From an uncultured Clostridia bacterium (GTDB lineage: Bacteria; Bacillota; Clostridia; Oscillospirales; Ruminococcaceae): a stretch of DNA of 57,774 nucleotides. The position numbers were made by a program, and so were the translations under genes. A model generated the notes under the pieces. It ran no database searches, was not told the DNA's origin, and worked only from the letters and a program-made list of their open reading frames with translations. Positions 1 to 8,491 of this stretch are shown one piece after another. The DNA is taken from assembly GCA_944385905.1 (NCBI GenBank), contig CALWZA010000024.1, forward strand, positions 1-57,774, given 5' to 3'. How positions within the stretch are numbered: position 1 is the stretch's first letter; every line of letters starts with the position of its first letter.

Positions 1-1
1 A

Positions 2-88
2 TTCCTTTCAGATGACGGGCAAGAATCCATTTTGCTGATTATGCCGTGTTTATACTCAATACTGCTTGTTTTTTTAGCCGATTTTTAA
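2..88 (+). CDS. Possible 3' end of a plus-strand gene cut by the window edge
   Basis: From base 2 a plus-strand frame is open for 28 codons and ends with TAA at 86-88, overlapping the last codon of the dacF gene on the other strand. The peptide ends in a hydrophobic stretch (LLIMPCLYSILLVFLADF) that could be a C-terminal membrane helix. I do not recognise a family from so short a piece, and a chance open frame is possible. Confidence 0.3.
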   Translation, partial: FLSDDGQESILLIMPCLYSILLVFLADF

Positions 89-1221
89 AAGTCTATTCCC
101 AGAAAATTTTTAAGCATTAAAAGATATTTGTTCTCGGTGCTTACTGCCGCGACGTCCTCGGCGGCAAGTAGTTCAACCTCGTCCAGCACCCTGCCGTTTA
201 ATACATACTGAACCTTTCCGAGCAAATCTCCCGCTTCTATCGGCGCATACACAAATTTTTCAGAAATGATTTTCTCTGTTATCCCCTCAGCTTCGCCGTC
301 ATATAAATTCGCGGTCGGCTCGTCAAGCACCATACCGATTACGCTGTCTTTTTCACCGCCAACCACCGGAATATTCAGCTCGGGTGTATCTTCAGACAAA
401 ACAGTCTTTTTCAGACGTGAAAAACCATAGTCATAAAGCGTCATGTGGTCGCTCCAATCATTTGACGCATTCAAGGTGACACATATTAGGGTAACTCCGT
501 CCCTCTCGCAAGCAGAAACAAGGCATCGCTTCGCCTTATCAGTAAATCCTGTCTTAACTCCTATTACTCCGTCGTACATAGTCAGCAATTTGTTTGAATT
601 CGCAAGCCAGCGTTCATAGGGAGGATTTCCGAAGCTGAGACATACATTCCGTGTTGAGCAGATTTTGCGAAACTCCTCGTTTTTCAGTGCTTCAGACGTA
701 AGCTTTGCCATATCATATGCGGTAGAATAATGTTCGTCTGTATAGTCGTCCAGTCCTGACGGAGTTACAAAGTGGGTGTCGTTTAAGCCTATCTTCTCCG
801 CTCTTTCATTCATCATATCCACAAATGCGCTGATACTGCCACCTACCCTTACCGCAGACGCGTTTGCCGCATCGTTGCCGCTAGGAAGCATCATTCCGTA
901 GCAAAGCGTTCTTTTAGTTACCACATCTCCCTCTACAAGCCCCATAGAAGAACCTTCAACCTTGATTGCCTCGGAATCGACCGTAAAATACTCGTCGAGA
1001 TTTCCGTTTTCAAGAGTTAGCAGAGTTGTCATGATTTTTGTGGTACTTGCCATCGGAAGCCTTTCATAGGCGTTTTTTTCATATACTATTCTGCCCGAAT
1101 CGGCGTCGATAAGTATCGCTGCTTTTGCGGAAATATAGGTCTGTGCCTGAGCACTGTAAGAAAAAGCAGAGTTAGCCAGCATTATGCACGGCACAACCGC
1201 TGCTGCAATTTTTTTGAGCAT
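85..1221 (-). CDS. dacF: D-alanyl-D-alanine carboxypeptidase (class A low-molecular-weight penicillin-binding protein)
   Basis: The enzyme trims the terminal D-Ala from peptidoglycan stem peptides outside the membrane. The first ~27 residues form a signal peptide ending in an A-Q-A type site. The serine peptidase motifs are all present: STTK near residue 59, SGN near 114 and KTG near 223 (S11 family). The C-terminal PBP5-type beta domain follows and the last residues (YLLMLKNFLGIDF) look like an amphipathic membrane anchor. I start at ATG 1221, which lies 10 bases after GGAG; an in-frame TTG three codons earlier has no better site. About 378 residues, normal for the family. It lies downstream of ytfJ, DUF2953 and the scp genes on the same strand, the usual clostridial order. 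DacF rather than DacA is a guess from context. Confidence 0.9.
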   Translation of the reverse strand: MLKKIAAAVVPCIMLANSAFSYSAQAQTYISAKAAILIDADSGRIVYEKNAYERLPMASTTKIMTTLLTLENGNLDEYFTVDSEAIKVEGSSMGLVEGDVVTKRTLCYGMMLPSGNDAANASAVRVGGSISAFVDMMNERAEKIGLNDTHFVTPSGLDDYTDEHYSTAYDMAKLTSEALKNEEFRKICSTRNVCLSFGNPPYERWLANSNKLLTMYDGVIGVKTGFTDKAKRCLVSACERDGVTLICVTLNASNDWSDHMTLYDYGFSRLKKTVLSEDTPELNIPVVGGEKDSVIGMVLDEPTANLYDGEAEGITEKIISEKFVYAPIEAGDLLGKVQYVLNGRVLDEVELLAAEDVAAVSTENKYLLMLKNFLGIDF

Positions 1222-1321
1222 ATTAAACAAGCTCCTTTTTGAAATTTTTCGTCGTTTAAAACAGCTTACCTGCTTAATATGCCTGAATTAAGTCGGAAAT
1301 TGCATCAAAATCTTTGGTAAA

Positions 1322-1693
1322 TTATTCCTTGTCTTTCTTTATGAACGCAGATATCTTGTCCACAATGTCGGGTATCATATTAATGACAGCGTTTTCAGTT
1401 GAGGCGTTTACCGACATCTGCAAAAGCTTTACCTCGCCGTTTGAAACTGTTATAAACGCAATCGGCTGAATAGTTACTCCCGCGCCGGAACCTCCTCCGA
1501 ACAAATCCTTTGCGTTTTTATTCGGCAAATCGGAGCCGCCGGACGCAAATCCGAAAGACACTTTTGACACGGGGATTATTGTTGTACCATCCGGAGTGGT
1601 TATAGGGTCGCCGATAACCGTTTCAACGTCTACCATCTCCCTGATTTTTTCCATTGCGGTTTTAACAAGGCTTTCAAGATTGTTGTTGTTCAT
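1322..1693 (-). CDS. ytfJ: YtfJ/GerW family sporulation protein
   Basis: A 123-residue protein with the compact pattern of the GerW/YtfJ family: an N-terminal helix (LESLVKTAMEKIREM), then IGDPITTPDGTTIIPVSKV, a glycine-rich stretch (FGFASGGS, then GGGSGAGVTI) and a C-terminal helix ending in lysines. In Bacillus subtilis the family is expressed in the forespore and affects germination, but the biochemical role is unknown. The start has AAAGGAG 8 bases upstream. Its first 20 bases overlap the end of the DUF2953 gene, so the two are probably translationally coupled. It supports a spore-forming host. Confidence 0.9.
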   Translation of the reverse strand: MNNNNLESLVKTAMEKIREMVDVETVIGDPITTPDGTTIIPVSKVSFGFASGGSDLPNKNAKDLFGGGSGAGVTIQPIAFITVSNGEVKLLQMSVNASTENAVINMIPDIVDKISAFIKKDKE

Positions 1694-2507
1694 AATTTTT
1701 CTCCTTTAGCTTAATTTTCTTTTGCTTTCTGCGTATATTTAAAAAATTTACACCTATCACTGCCGCAAGCGCTATTACTGTGCTTGGTCTTACCTTAACG
1801 ACAAACGACGCTTCATAGTCTGTTTTATCTACATTGAAAAGGCAGTTTACATTTATATTTTTTACTCCGCACCTAAACACGTTCATAAAAAGCGCCAGCG
1901 CATTATATACCGCCGCGCTTACTTTTCCGTAATTCATTGCGGATTCATAGGCGTCGGTTTTGCCTACCGACAAATTTAAATATATATCGTCTATTCTTAT
2001 TGCCTTGAAAATCTTTCTCAGTGTTTTTTTCGCAAGAGGAATATATTGCTTTATTTCATTCCATTTCGCTGTCAGAGATTTATTTCCGCTCTCGCTGTCA
2101 TCTTCTTCGCTGACAGCATCATCAGAATTTTCACCATTATATGCATCGGGAATTTTTTCATCAGCCTTACTGCCGCTGTGCCTGCAGGCGTCATCTTTTT
2201 CATCGCTTTGTGTGACTGATTCCATAGCTTCAGGCTTTTTATTCTCAGCATCTGATTGTTTTGAATCACATTGAAGCGGCTTATTTCGCTTTGAATAATC
2301 GTTTTTTTGTTTTTTCTTTTTCTTTTCTTCCGAATCGGATTTTTTTGTATCTGACGCCAACTCAAACAGCTTAAAAAACAAATACCTGATTTCAATATGA
2401 TAGTATCCGTTTTTTAAAACTACATAAGCTTTTACATAAAAGTGAAGTAAAATGAAAATGACAAGAATAACCGCAAGTATTACATATAAAGCTATTATAC
2501 TTATCAT
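1674..2507 (-). CDS. DUF2953 domain membrane-anchored protein
   Basis: This 277-residue protein has one N-terminal membrane helix (ISIIALYVILAVILVIFILL) and then the short sequence of the DUF2953 family (YVVLKNGYYHIEIRYLFFKLFEL). About 85 highly charged, low-complexity residues rich in Lys, Asp, Glu and Ser follow. The conserved C-terminal half (IRIDDIYLNLSVGKTDAYESA; FRCGVKNINVNCLF) ends in a second hydrophobic segment and a basic tail. In Firmicutes DUF2953 is commonly encoded just before ytfJ, as here, which suggests a sporulation-linked role, though no biochemical function is known. Start ATG 2507 is preceded closely by GGAAACGGAG. Confidence 0.8.
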   Translation of the reverse strand: MISIIALYVILAVILVIFILLHFYVKAYVVLKNGYYHIEIRYLFFKLFELASDTKKSDSEEKKKKKQKNDYSKRNKPLQCDSKQSDAENKKPEAMESVTQSDEKDDACRHSGSKADEKIPDAYNGENSDDAVSEEDDSESGNKSLTAKWNEIKQYIPLAKKTLRKIFKAIRIDDIYLNLSVGKTDAYESAMNYGKVSAAVYNALALFMNVFRCGVKNINVNCLFNVDKTDYEASFVVKVRPSTVIALAAVIGVNFLNIRRKQKKIKLKEKNYEQQQS

Positions 2508-2531
2508 CTCCGTTTCCTTATATGATATACG

Positions 2532-3092
2532 TCAAATCTGTTCCTGCCCGTATGTAAGGTCGTTGAAGCTTATCTGCTCGTTTTTGTTCGGAAGCGGAGG
2601 AAGCTCTTGCAGCGAAGAAATCTGAAAGCACCTTAAAAAGTTCGGAGTTGTGCGGTACAAAACCGGTCTGCCCGGAACGTCGAGTCTTCCTGCTTCCTCC
2701 AAAAGCTCCTTTTCAACAAGCGAATTAATTATCGACGAGCTGTCAACTCCCCTGACATCCTCTACAAACCCTTTTGTCACCGGCTGATTATAAGCGACTA
2801 TTGTAAGCGTCTCCATAGCTGCTGAAGTCAAAGCCGCTGCTTTGCGTGCTTCAAGGGCTGTTTTAATGTTTTCAGCGTATTCTTTGCGTGTGGAAAGCTG
2901 ATAACTTCCATCAAGCTTCAGCACTGTCAATGCCGAACCCATACTGTTATACCTGTCGTTAAGCATTACAACAAGCTTGTCTATAATTTGAGGCTCAACC
3001 CCAACAGCCTCGGCAAGCTTCTGCGCTTCTATCGGTTCTCCGCAGGCAAACAGCACCGCTTCAGCCGCCGACACTTTACTTTCAAGCTGCAT
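2532..3092 (-). CDS. scpB: Segregation and condensation protein B
   Basis: ScpB (186 residues) forms the kleisin subcomplex with ScpA that loads onto SMC and compacts the chromosome. The sequence shows the two winged-helix halves: VSAAEAVLFACGEPIEAQKLAEAVG at the start and the conserved ETLTIVAYNQPVTKGFVEDVRGVDS near residues 93-118, then GRPVLYRTTPNFL. It lies 28 bases after scpA on the same strand, an operon arrangement usual in Firmicutes. Its SMC partner is also in this window, at 18699-22268. Confidence 0.96.
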   Translation of the reverse strand: MQLESKVSAAEAVLFACGEPIEAQKLAEAVGVEPQIIDKLVVMLNDRYNSMGSALTVLKLDGSYQLSTRKEYAENIKTALEARKAAALTSAAMETLTIVAYNQPVTKGFVEDVRGVDSSSIINSLVEKELLEEAGRLDVPGRPVLYRTTPNFLRCFQISSLQELPPLPNKNEQISFNDLTYGQEQI

Positions 3093-3120
3093 CTATTCTA
3101 CCTTCCTTTGCTTTCAGCCG

Positions 3121-3846
3121 TCAGATTCTCTGCGCCGCTTTCCGGCTTTGAGTATTATTAAAACGAAGCTCTGTATTGTCATCGTTTAAATATATTCTTC
3201 CCGATTTTGTAAGCTCTAAAACAGCAAGAAAGGTAGCGATTTTCTCGCTTTTTTCCTCGATTCCGTCATAAAGCTCGCTCATTTTACAAAATCCCGTTTT
3301 ATAAAGTTTTCTTAAAACCGAAATTATTTTTGTCGATACCGAATAAATCTTTTTTGAAACTATGGGTCTGAAAACCTCGGCTTTCAGCGGCTCAGGCTTC
3401 TTGTCACGGAGTGACAGTCCCATATACGCTGAGAGAAGCTCTTGCGGACTGTGAACACGCTTATAGGTGTTATCAATTTCCAAAACCGCAGGCTTTCTGA
3501 CAAAAATATCTCCGCCGGCATAATTCAGGCTCAGCTTTGACGCCGCAAGCTTACAGAGAGAAAGCTCGATAAGCCTTCCCTCAAGCTCTTTTTTCATTTT
3601 TTCAGCCTCATCATGCTTTGGCAGAAGTGAAAGCGATTTTATCATTATCAGTCTTGCAGCCATTTCAAGAAAATCGCCGGCAGACTCAAGGTCGTTTTCG
3701 CTTAGAGAATCAATATAATTAAGATACTGCTCCAAAAGCAGTGCTATTTCAATATCGAATATATTTAATTTATGCTTGGAAATTAAAAATAACAGCAGGT
3801 CAAGAGGACCCTCAAAAACATCAAGCTTAAATGACAATTCGTTCAT
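3121..3846 (-). CDS. scpA: Segregation and condensation protein A (kleisin)
   Basis: ScpA, 241 residues, bridges the SMC heads. The kleisin start is clear (LSFKLDVFEGPLDLLLFLI), followed by FDIEIALLLEQYLNYI and the conserved AGDFLEMAARLIMIKSLSLLP near residues 56-76. The C-terminal winged helix (SVLRKLYKTGFCKMSELYDGI) contacts the SMC head. Its first codons overlap the stop of the M50 protease gene by four bases, which points to coupled translation within one transcript. Confidence 0.96.
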   Translation of the reverse strand: MNELSFKLDVFEGPLDLLLFLISKHKLNIFDIEIALLLEQYLNYIDSLSENDLESAGDFLEMAARLIMIKSLSLLPKHDEAEKMKKELEGRLIELSLCKLAASKLSLNYAGGDIFVRKPAVLEIDNTYKRVHSPQELLSAYMGLSLRDKKPEPLKAEVFRPIVSKKIYSVSTKIISVLRKLYKTGFCKMSELYDGIEEKSEKIATFLAVLELTKSGRIYLNDDNTELRFNNTQSRKAAQRI

Positions 3847-4541
3847 TTTATCAGTAAATTCATTAACGGCTCTATCCAGAATGTAAGCAGGTCAAACAAC
3901 CAGTACACGATATTCGCAAAGAAATTGATTACAGGGTTCAATATGCCGGTTAATATAACCGCAAAAAATATTATTTGTATTGTCATTCCGTACTGGGCGA
4001 TTTTATAATCCCACCTCGCAGGCAGAAAATAGCTGAGTATTTTTGAGCCGTCAAGAGGAGGAATAGGTATAAGATTAAACACGGCAAGTCCTACGTTTAT
4101 CTGCACAAAGCAGTAAATCACAAACCAAACGTAATATGCGGTTGCTGTAGTTATAGGAACTAAATAAATATAAACCATCAAAATAACATATCCGGCAAAC
4201 GCTACTATTAAATTTGACAGAGGACCTGCAAAAGCCGTAAGAGCAACACCGCTGCGGTATTTTTTAAATCTCATCGGATTTATGGGCACAGGTTTTGCCC
4301 ACCCAAAGCCCGTGAAAAACAAGAGTATCGCTCCTAAAATATCTATATGAGCAAGAGGATTGAGAGTTAATCTTCCGCTGTATGTCGCTGTATCGTCTCC
4401 GAGCTTTTTCGCCGCCCACGCATGCGCATACTCATGTATAGGAAGAATCGTAAAGATAACGAGAAGTCTTATTCCGAATGTCAGTATTTTGACCTCACTT
4501 GACGCTCCTCCGAAAATAAAACTGTTCAAATATCCAAGCAT
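3843..4541 (-). CDS. Site-2 protease family (M50) membrane metalloprotease
   Basis: A 232-residue polytopic membrane protein. The zinc-binding HExxH motif is HEYAH at residues 36-40 inside a membrane helix, and the third-ligand motif is in NLIPIPPLDG in a later helix. NPLAHID after the first motif and GFGWAKPVPINP are typical of the short, PDZ-less bacterial branch. Such proteases cut substrates within the membrane, but the substrate here is unknown. The gene overlaps scpA by four bases, the usual arrangement in Clostridia. Confidence 0.93.
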   Translation of the reverse strand: MLGYLNSFIFGGASSEVKILTFGIRLLVIFTILPIHEYAHAWAAKKLGDDTATYSGRLTLNPLAHIDILGAILLFFTGFGWAKPVPINPMRFKKYRSGVALTAFAGPLSNLIVAFAGYVILMVYIYLVPITTATAYYVWFVIYCFVQINVGLAVFNLIPIPPLDGSKILSYFLPARWDYKIAQYGMTIQIIFFAVILTGILNPVINFFANIVYWLFDLLTFWIEPLMNLLIK

Positions 4542-4663
4542 AGTGTTTTCCTTTCGAATTTCAGTATAGCATTTTTATTATACTGTTTTTTACCTAAAAA
4601 CGCAATAGGCATTTTCGGTTATTCGGCATTTCACATAAATTTAATAAAATTTAAAAAAAGGGG

Positions 4664-4695
4664 TTGCATTTTTACTTGATTTCTGTTAGTATAAT
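4664..4695 (+). promoter_or_regulatory. Likely promoter of rpmB
   Basis: A perfect -10 TATAAT lies at 4690-4695, about 40 bases before the L28 start codon. The best -35 match, TTGCAT at 4664-4669, is 20 bases upstream, which is long, so the -35 choice is uncertain. Confidence 0.5.
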
Positions 4696-4735
4696 AATGT
4701 TGACTTTTTAAAGAACGAAAAGGAGGTGCATCCTC

Positions 4736-4924
4736 ATGGCAAAATGTGAAATTTGCGGAAAAGGTGTAACTTTCGGAATAAAGGTATCTCACTCACACAG
4801 AAGAACGAACAGGACTTGGAAGCCGAACGTAAGAAGAGTTAAGGCTGTTGTTAACGGTACTCCCTGCCACGTTTACGCTTGCACAAGATGTCTCCGTTCC
4901 GGCAAGGTTACCAGAGCTGTTTAA
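4736..4924 (+). CDS. rpmB: 50S ribosomal protein L28, zinc-type
   Basis: The 62-residue protein starts MAKCEICGKG and carries two CxxC pairs (CEIC near residue 4 and CTRC near residue 51), so it is the zinc-binding form of L28. SHRRTNRTWKPNVRRVK is the conserved rRNA-binding core. AAAGGAGGTG precedes the start. It is the only plus-strand gene in the first 34 kb and forms its own transcription unit with a promoter before it and a terminator behind. Confidence 0.97.
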   Translation: MAKCEICGKGVTFGIKVSHSHRRTNRTWKPNVRRVKAVVNGTPCHVYACTRCLRSGKVTRAV

Positions 4925-4951
4925 TTATAAGCTTAATATTCCACACAAATT

Positions 4952-4985
4952 AAGGCGTCGATTGCTCGGCGCCTTTTTTGTTTTA
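4952..4985 (+). terminator. Intrinsic terminator of rpmB
   Basis: A stem AAGGCGUCGA / UCGGCGCCUU (one G-U pair) with a four-base loop is followed directly by TTTTTTGTTTT. Confidence 0.9.
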
Positions 4986-4993
4986 TTATTAAA

Positions 4994-5467
4994 TCAAAAG
5001 CAGCTGTCTGCCGCTTTATCCGCGGAGTCAATATCGGGAACGATAATCAGCATCACATAGTTCCCTTTTGCGGTAACTTCCGCCTCGGCAAGCTTTGCCT
5101 CTTCTTCCGGGGCATAGCCTTCAAAATCCTTTGATCTTTTTTCAAGTCTTGCCTCAAGCGCTTCCTTAACTTTACCGGCATCTTCTTTGGTTTTTGCCTT
5201 GAAAACTGCTATCTCGTCGGCATAGGCTCCTCCTGTATAGACGGCGCTGTAATCATCAAGCATATCGCTTGTGATTCCGTAGCTTGAATAATAAACCTCA
5301 AAAGTATCGCTGTTGCACTCAACCGTCTGCTCCATTTCGGTCTGAGAGCTTACCACTGCCTTTACGACATCTGAGCACGCCGGCTGGGCTGTTGTGGTTT
5401 CGCCTGAACACGCCGCAAACGATACTGCCATAGCTCCTGCCAATATAAACGCCAATATTTTTTTCAT
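4994..5467 (-). CDS. DUF4358 domain lipoprotein
   Basis: A 157-residue secreted lipoprotein. The signal peptide MKKILAFILAGAMAVSFAAC ends in a lipobox with the acceptor Cys at residue 20. The rest fits DUF4358, a family of small clostridial lipoproteins: YYSSYGITSDMLDDYSAVYTG and DEIAVFKAKTKEDAGKVKEAL are characteristic. No function is established. It ends 24 bases before the SGNH hydrolase gene region and may share its transcript. Confidence 0.8.
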   Translation of the reverse strand: MKKILAFILAGAMAVSFAACSGETTTAQPACSDVVKAVVSSQTEMEQTVECNSDTFEVYYSSYGITSDMLDDYSAVYTGGAYADEIAVFKAKTKEDAGKVKEALEARLEKRSKDFEGYAPEEEAKLAEAEVTAKGNYVMLIIVPDIDSADKAADSCF

Positions 5468-5492
5468 TTCTATTTTAACTCCTTTCCGATTC

Positions 5493-6368
5493 TTACTTTA
5501 CCGTATGTGTCTTTATATAATTGAGGAAGATATCATAAGTGTCTGCCTGAAAATGATATCCGTCGCCTGCCGCCATATCAGTATCTAATTTTCCCTCGCT
5601 GTTTACAAGACACGAATGAGTGTCTACAAAATGCACATTCTTATCGTTCGCCATTTTTAAAAGCTCATCGTTATAGCTGTCGATATCTGAGTTTTTAATC
5701 GGCGATTCGGAAGCGACCTCCCTGTCCGCTGTGACAGGAGGAATTGACAGCACTATTATTTCTGTCTGAGGCAACTCAGCCTTAATCTCGTCTATAAAGC
5801 TTGAGTACATTTTTATCATAGCGTCGTTTGAAAGCCAGTAAATTCCGTTGCTTCCGAGCATTATATAAACATACTGCGGCTTTTTCAGCTTCAAAGCTTC
5901 GATTACCGTCATTTCGCCGAACTCGGTTTCAACAGTGGTGGTATCAATCTTGCTTATATTCATTCCGACGCTGGCATAAACATTTTTCGCGCTGACTTTA
6001 TTATATGAACCCAAACCGTATGTAATCGAATCTCCGACAAAAACGCAATTGTCAAAATATGAATCGTCAACCGCTTCGCTTTCACCTACGGGATTTCCCG
6101 CCGACGGTTCCGTAACCTCAGACGTCACGGGAAGCTCGGGCTCCTGCGACTGCACAGTTGTAGGTTCTGTAACAAGTTCAGTAACATCGGGACCTGTAGG
6201 TTCAGTCACCGATGGAGTGGTTTCTATTCCGAGATAATCCTCAAGCGTTGTATCTCTCATGTACATTACAAAAGACCCGAGAAAAATTAAAAGACTTCCG
6301 AAAATTACTATTCCGATACGGTATCCGGAACGCTTTTTTCTTTTTTTAGTTGTATAATAATCAGCCAT
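5493..6368 (-). CDS. SGNH/GDSL-type hydrolase, membrane-anchored
   Basis: The first ~20 residues are Lys/Arg-rich and cytoplasmic (TTKKRKKRSGYR), then comes one membrane helix (IGIVIFGSLLIFLGSFVMY), then a linker rich in Thr, Glu, Pro and Val (about residues 48-95). The hydrolase domain follows. Block I is VFVGDSITYGLG (catalytic Ser in GDS), block III is MLGSNG (GxN), and the C-terminal DxxH is in AGDGYHFQ. Relatives remove acetyl groups from cell-surface polymers, so a role in peptidoglycan or polysaccharide deacetylation outside the cell is likely but not shown. 291 residues. Substrate unknown. Confidence 0.88.
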   Translation of the reverse strand: MADYYTTKKRKKRSGYRIGIVIFGSLLIFLGSFVMYMRDTTLEDYLGIETTPSVTEPTGPDVTELVTEPTTVQSQEPELPVTSEVTEPSAGNPVGESEAVDDSYFDNCVFVGDSITYGLGSYNKVSAKNVYASVGMNISKIDTTTVETEFGEMTVIEALKLKKPQYVYIMLGSNGIYWLSNDAMIKMYSSFIDEIKAELPQTEIIVLSIPPVTADREVASESPIKNSDIDSYNDELLKMANDKNVHFVDTHSCLVNSEGKLDTDMAAGDGYHFQADTYDIFLNYIKTHTVK

Positions 6369-6483
6369 ATGACCTCCGAAAATTTACACATAATATAAAG
6401 CTATTACATTATACAACAACTTTCATCATTTTTCAAGGGCAGCGTCAAATTTTAACCTTTGTAACCGATTCGTAATATTTCTT

Positions 6484-7068
6484 TCACCTTGTGCCTTTTA
6501 TTATCGGAGATATATGCTTGTAAATCAAAAATGTTATCGCAACTGAGCAAAGCCCCTTTAAAAACGTATACGGCATATTAAATATAATCAGGCAGTCCAA
6601 AAGGCTTGTAACGCCGGAGAATATTGCCTGATATGCTTCGATTATCGCCTCAAGAGGCATAAACTTTGTATAAATCGGATAAACGATAAAATAATTTGAA
6701 GCCACACTAAGTCCTGCCATAGCCGCTGCTCCGACAATCGAACCTATAAACGCGCCGAGACGGTCCTTTTTAATTTTATATATGATTCCTGCAGGAACAA
6801 CGAAAAATACTCCGAGCAGAAAATTTGAAAGCTCGCCAATTCCTCCGGTTGTTGTGAAAAACAGATTTACCAGATTTTTTACAAGACAAACCGCCGCTCC
6901 GCTTAACGGACCGATTGCGAAAGACGCTATCAGAGCCGGCAGCTCTGAAAAGTCCATTTTGATAAAGCTCGGCATAAAAGGCACGCTGAAGCTGAAAAAC
7001 ATCAGCACGCTTGACATTGCCGCGAGCATAGCTGTTACTGTTAGTTTACGAATATTGCCGTTTTTCAT
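6484..7068 (-). CDS. ribU: ECF transporter S component, probably riboflavin-specific (RibU-like)
   Basis: A membrane protein of 194 residues with five or six helices. RKLTVTAMLAAMSSVLMFF, MDFSELPALIASFAIGPL and CLVKNLVNLFFTTTGGIGEL match the conserved parts of RibU. It binds the vitamin and works with the shared EcfT-EcfA-EcfA' energy module, which is not in this window. The start is ATG 7068 after AAAGGAATGG; the frame is open further upstream only because it runs through the riboswitch. The FMN riboswitch and its terminator lie directly before the gene, which makes riboflavin the most likely substrate. Confidence 0.92.
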   Translation of the reverse strand: MKNGNIRKLTVTAMLAAMSSVLMFFSFSVPFMPSFIKMDFSELPALIASFAIGPLSGAAVCLVKNLVNLFFTTTGGIGELSNFLLGVFFVVPAGIIYKIKKDRLGAFIGSIVGAAAMAGLSVASNYFIVYPIYTKFMPLEAIIEAYQAIFSGVTSLLDCLIIFNMPYTFLKGLCSVAITFLIYKHISPIIKGTR

Positions 7069-7090
7069 AATTGACCATTCCTTTCTAAAT

Positions 7091-7123
7091 AAAAAAACGC
7101 CCGCAACAAATCTGTTACGGGCG
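7091..7123 (-). terminator. Riboswitch-controlled intrinsic terminator
   Basis: On the minus strand CGCCCGUAACA / UGUUGCGGGCG (one U-G pair) with a GAUU loop is followed by seven U. It sits between the FMN aptamer and the ribU start, so it is the expected expression platform: FMN binding should favour this hairpin and stop transcription. Confidence 0.9.
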
Positions 7124-7151
7124 CAAATACTTACACACTTTATGTGCTTTA

Positions 7152-7272
7152 CGTTTCTTTCATCCGGACTGTACCGTCGGTTTCGGAATCTCACCGAATC
7201 ATGCAGTTAAACTGCTCGTGGACTAACTTTCGCATTACCACCGGTGGGGAATCTCACCCCGCCCTGAAACAT
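7152..7272 (-). promoter_or_regulatory. FMN riboswitch (RFN element)
   Basis: The minus strand shows the RFN core in order: AGGGCGGGGTGAGATTCCC, ACCGGTGGT, AGTCCACGAG, GGTGAGATTCCGAAACCGAC, GGTACAGTCCGGATGAAAGA. The flanking GTTTC and GAAAC form P1. This is the well-known FMN aptamer that controls riboflavin synthesis or uptake, here uptake through the RibU-like protein 80 bases downstream. Confidence 0.97.
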
Positions 7273-7295
7273 ATTTCAATATTAAATTTTATTGG

Positions 7296-7784
7296 TTACT
7301 TTTCCTCTTCTTCCGCTTCTGAAGCCTCTTCGTCAAAGTCAAACTCAAGAAGCTCTCCGCAGTTCGGGCATTCGATTGAGCCTTCGTTTATGAGCTCTTC
7401 ATTCAAGCAAATCGTATCGCCGCAGGTGGGGCAGACTACTTCGTAAACGGCGTCGTCAAAATCTTCATCGTCAAACGCGTCCTCGTCCTCATCATCACAG
7501 CCGCATTCGCATTCGCCGTGTCTGTGATGATGATGTCCGCACTCACACTTATCATCATCGTCGTCGCAGTACAAATCTTCCTCGACCTCGCCTAAATCCT
7601 CATCCAGGCAATCGACAAGTTCGGTTATCTCAGTTAAATCGTTGTCGATTTCCTCAACAGAAAGAGCCAAGTCCTCAAGAATATCAGCTATCTGAAGCAG
7701 TACCTTTCCCTCGTTTGTTGAGTCGTCAATTGAAAGACCCTTCATAAGTCCCTTGAGATACGCGACTTTTTCGGTGTTTGTCAT
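7296..7784 (-). CDS. CD1247 N-terminal-domain protein with acidic/His-Cys linker and zinc ribbon
   Basis: A 162-residue acidic protein in three parts. The N-terminal helical domain (EKVAYLKGLMKGLSIDDSTNEG, then a heptad-like acidic coiled coil) matches the clostridial CD1247 N-terminal family. Residues about 73-108 are an extraordinary mixture of Asp, Glu, His and Cys (DDDDDKCECGHHHHRHGECECGC in two parts). The C-terminal part is a zinc ribbon with CPTC and CPNC. No function is known; RNA polymerase or metal binding has been only guessed for such ribbons. The gene sits between efp and the FMN riboswitch. AAGGAGGAAAAAG precedes the start. Confidence 0.82.
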   Translation of the reverse strand: MTNTEKVAYLKGLMKGLSIDDSTNEGKVLLQIADILEDLALSVEEIDNDLTEITELVDCLDEDLGEVEEDLYCDDDDDKCECGHHHHRHGECECGCDDEDEDAFDDEDFDDAVYEVVCPTCGDTICLNEELINEGSIECPNCGELLEFDFDEEASEAEEEEK

Positions 7785-7826
7785 AGCTTTTTCCTCCTTA
7801 AAATAGATATTCGGGGTTAGTATAGC

Positions 7827-8384
7827 TTATGCGCGCTCCATATATTCGCCGGTTCTTGTATCAATTCTGATAACGTCTCCCTCGTTGATAAAGAGCGGAA
7901 CCTTTATCTCTGCTCCTGTTTCCAAAACCGCGGGCTTTGTTGCGTTTGTTGCTGTGTCGCCCTTGAATCCCGGGTCTGTCTGTGTTACCTTAAGGTCTAC
8001 GAAATAAGGAGGCTCAACTCCGAAAACCTTGCCCTTATAAGAAAGAACCTTACAAATCATATTCTCCTTAACAAACTTAAAATTATCGTCGAGCTCGCTT
8101 GCGTTTATCGGAACCTGCTCGTATGTTTCGGTATCCATGAAATAGTAAAGGTCGCCGTCGTTGTATGAATACTCCATATCCTTACGCTCTACAAACGCCT
8201 GCGCGAATTTTGCTGTCGGGTTATAGGATTTTTCAACAACAGCTCCTGTAATTACGTTTCTTGTCTTTGTTCTTACGAAAGCCGCGCCTTTTCCGGGCTT
8301 AACGTGCTGAAACTCGATAACCTGCATTACGTTGCCGTCTTCCTCAAATGTCATTCCGTTTCTGAAATCACCAGCTGTTATCAT
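7827..8384 (-). CDS. efp: Elongation factor P
   Basis: The 185-residue protein has the three beta-barrel domains of EF-P, which relieves ribosome stalling at polyproline. The domain I loop is [14 protein letters not shown], with Lys32 at the tip where modification occurs in many bacteria. [21 protein letters not shown] and the C-terminal [19 protein letters not shown] are diagnostic. The start is ATG 8384 after TTTGGAGG; the open frame upstream of it is not coding. In Firmicutes efp usually follows a Xaa-Pro peptidase gene, as here. Confidence 0.97.
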   Translation of the reverse strand: MITAGDFRNGMTFEEDGNVMQVIEFQHVKPGKGAAFVRTKTRNVITGAVVEKSYNPTAKFAQAFVERKDMEYSYNDGDLYYFMDTETYEQVPINASELDDNFKFVKENMICKVLSYKGKVFGVEPPYFVDLKVTQTDPGFKGDTATNATKPAVLETGAEIKVPLFINEGDVIRIDTRTGEYMERA

Positions 8385-8491
8385 ATAATAAACCTCCAAA
8401 TTAATTTTCCTCAAGTAATACTTTAAAATTAAAAGCAATACCGTACTGTTTAATATTTTACCTTAAAATTTATAATTTTGCAAGCATTTTT

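Noticed and set aside
1960-2274. Plus-strand open frame of 104 codons inside the DUF2953 gene
   Set aside because: It is antisense to the Lys/Asp/Glu-rich linker, which naturally gives a long Ser/Phe-rich open frame; no ribosome site or family match.
7069-7194. Longer N-terminus for the RibU-like protein
   Set aside because: The extra 42 codons translate the terminator and riboswitch; the ATG at 7068 has its own ribosome site and fits the family start.
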